Assembly: GCF_028583425.1 (NCBI RefSeq)
Contig: NC_072801.1
Span: forward strand, 9,940,001-10,004,000
Source: Eublepharis macularius
Lineage: Eukaryota > Chordata > Lepidosauria > Squamata > Eublepharidae
Length of the DNA stretch: 64,000 nt
Reading direction: 5' to 3'
This document shows, piece by piece, positions 43,533-64,000 of this stretch (the stretch's first letter is position 1; each line of letters opens with the position of its first letter). Below the pieces are notes generated by a model, which saw only the letters and a program-made list of their open reading frames with translations, had not been told where the DNA came from and did not search any database. The position numbers and the translations under genes were made by a program.

Positions 43533-64000
<20,468 letters not shown>

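Overview
The window is vertebrate nuclear DNA, most likely from a squamate reptile (lizard, possibly a gecko). Two multi-exon genes with GT-AG introns sit in a dense background of CR1, L1-like and RTE/BovB-like LINEs, tRNA- and 5S-derived SINEs, hAT-type foldback MITEs, Penelope-like elements and a Ty3/Gypsy-type LTR element. This repertoire fits squamates; the species was not determined. Nothing here is prokaryotic.

Left gene (+ strand, coding 5216-39742): a PITPNC1-like class IIB phosphatidylinositol transfer protein (RdgB-beta family). All coding exons could be joined in frame. Eight shared exons, one of them only 8 nt long, lead to two alternative 3'-terminal exons. One gives a short 254-residue protein (stop at 36590). 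The other gives a long 315-residue protein whose tail carries a 14-3-3-type serine motif (stop at 39742). The same two endings are known for mammalian PITPNC1. Sequence divergence and compact size suggest this is a paralogue of PITPNC1, not its orthologue.

Right gene (- strand, coding 63609-43533): MSS51 (ZMYND17), a MYND zinc-finger protein. Six coding exons join in frame to 451 residues. Its fourth coding intron (60800-45038, 15.8 kb) is swollen by nested mobile elements. The genes are convergent: their likely polyadenylation signals lie about 1.3 kb apart (41876 and 43198).

Mobile-element layout: 1-5095 is upstream DNA with SINE and LINE relics. Intron 1 of the PITPNC1-like gene (5264-24586) holds a Gypsy integrase scrap, three copies of a palindromic hAT MITE, Penelope-like inverted pairs, LTR fragments, an L1-like insertion and a CR1 copy. 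Introns 6-8 hold a perfect 80-bp inverted repeat and a Penelope-like inverted pair with hammerhead-ribozyme-like cores. A GC-rich hAT-like element lies between the two terminal exons. The MSS51 introns hold a 5S-rRNA-derived SINE, an antisense CR1, a pol-deleted Gypsy element and two more hAT MITEs. The most unusual signals are the 8-nt exon, the paired terminal exons, the hammerhead-like inverted repeats and the near-perfect palindromic MITE family.
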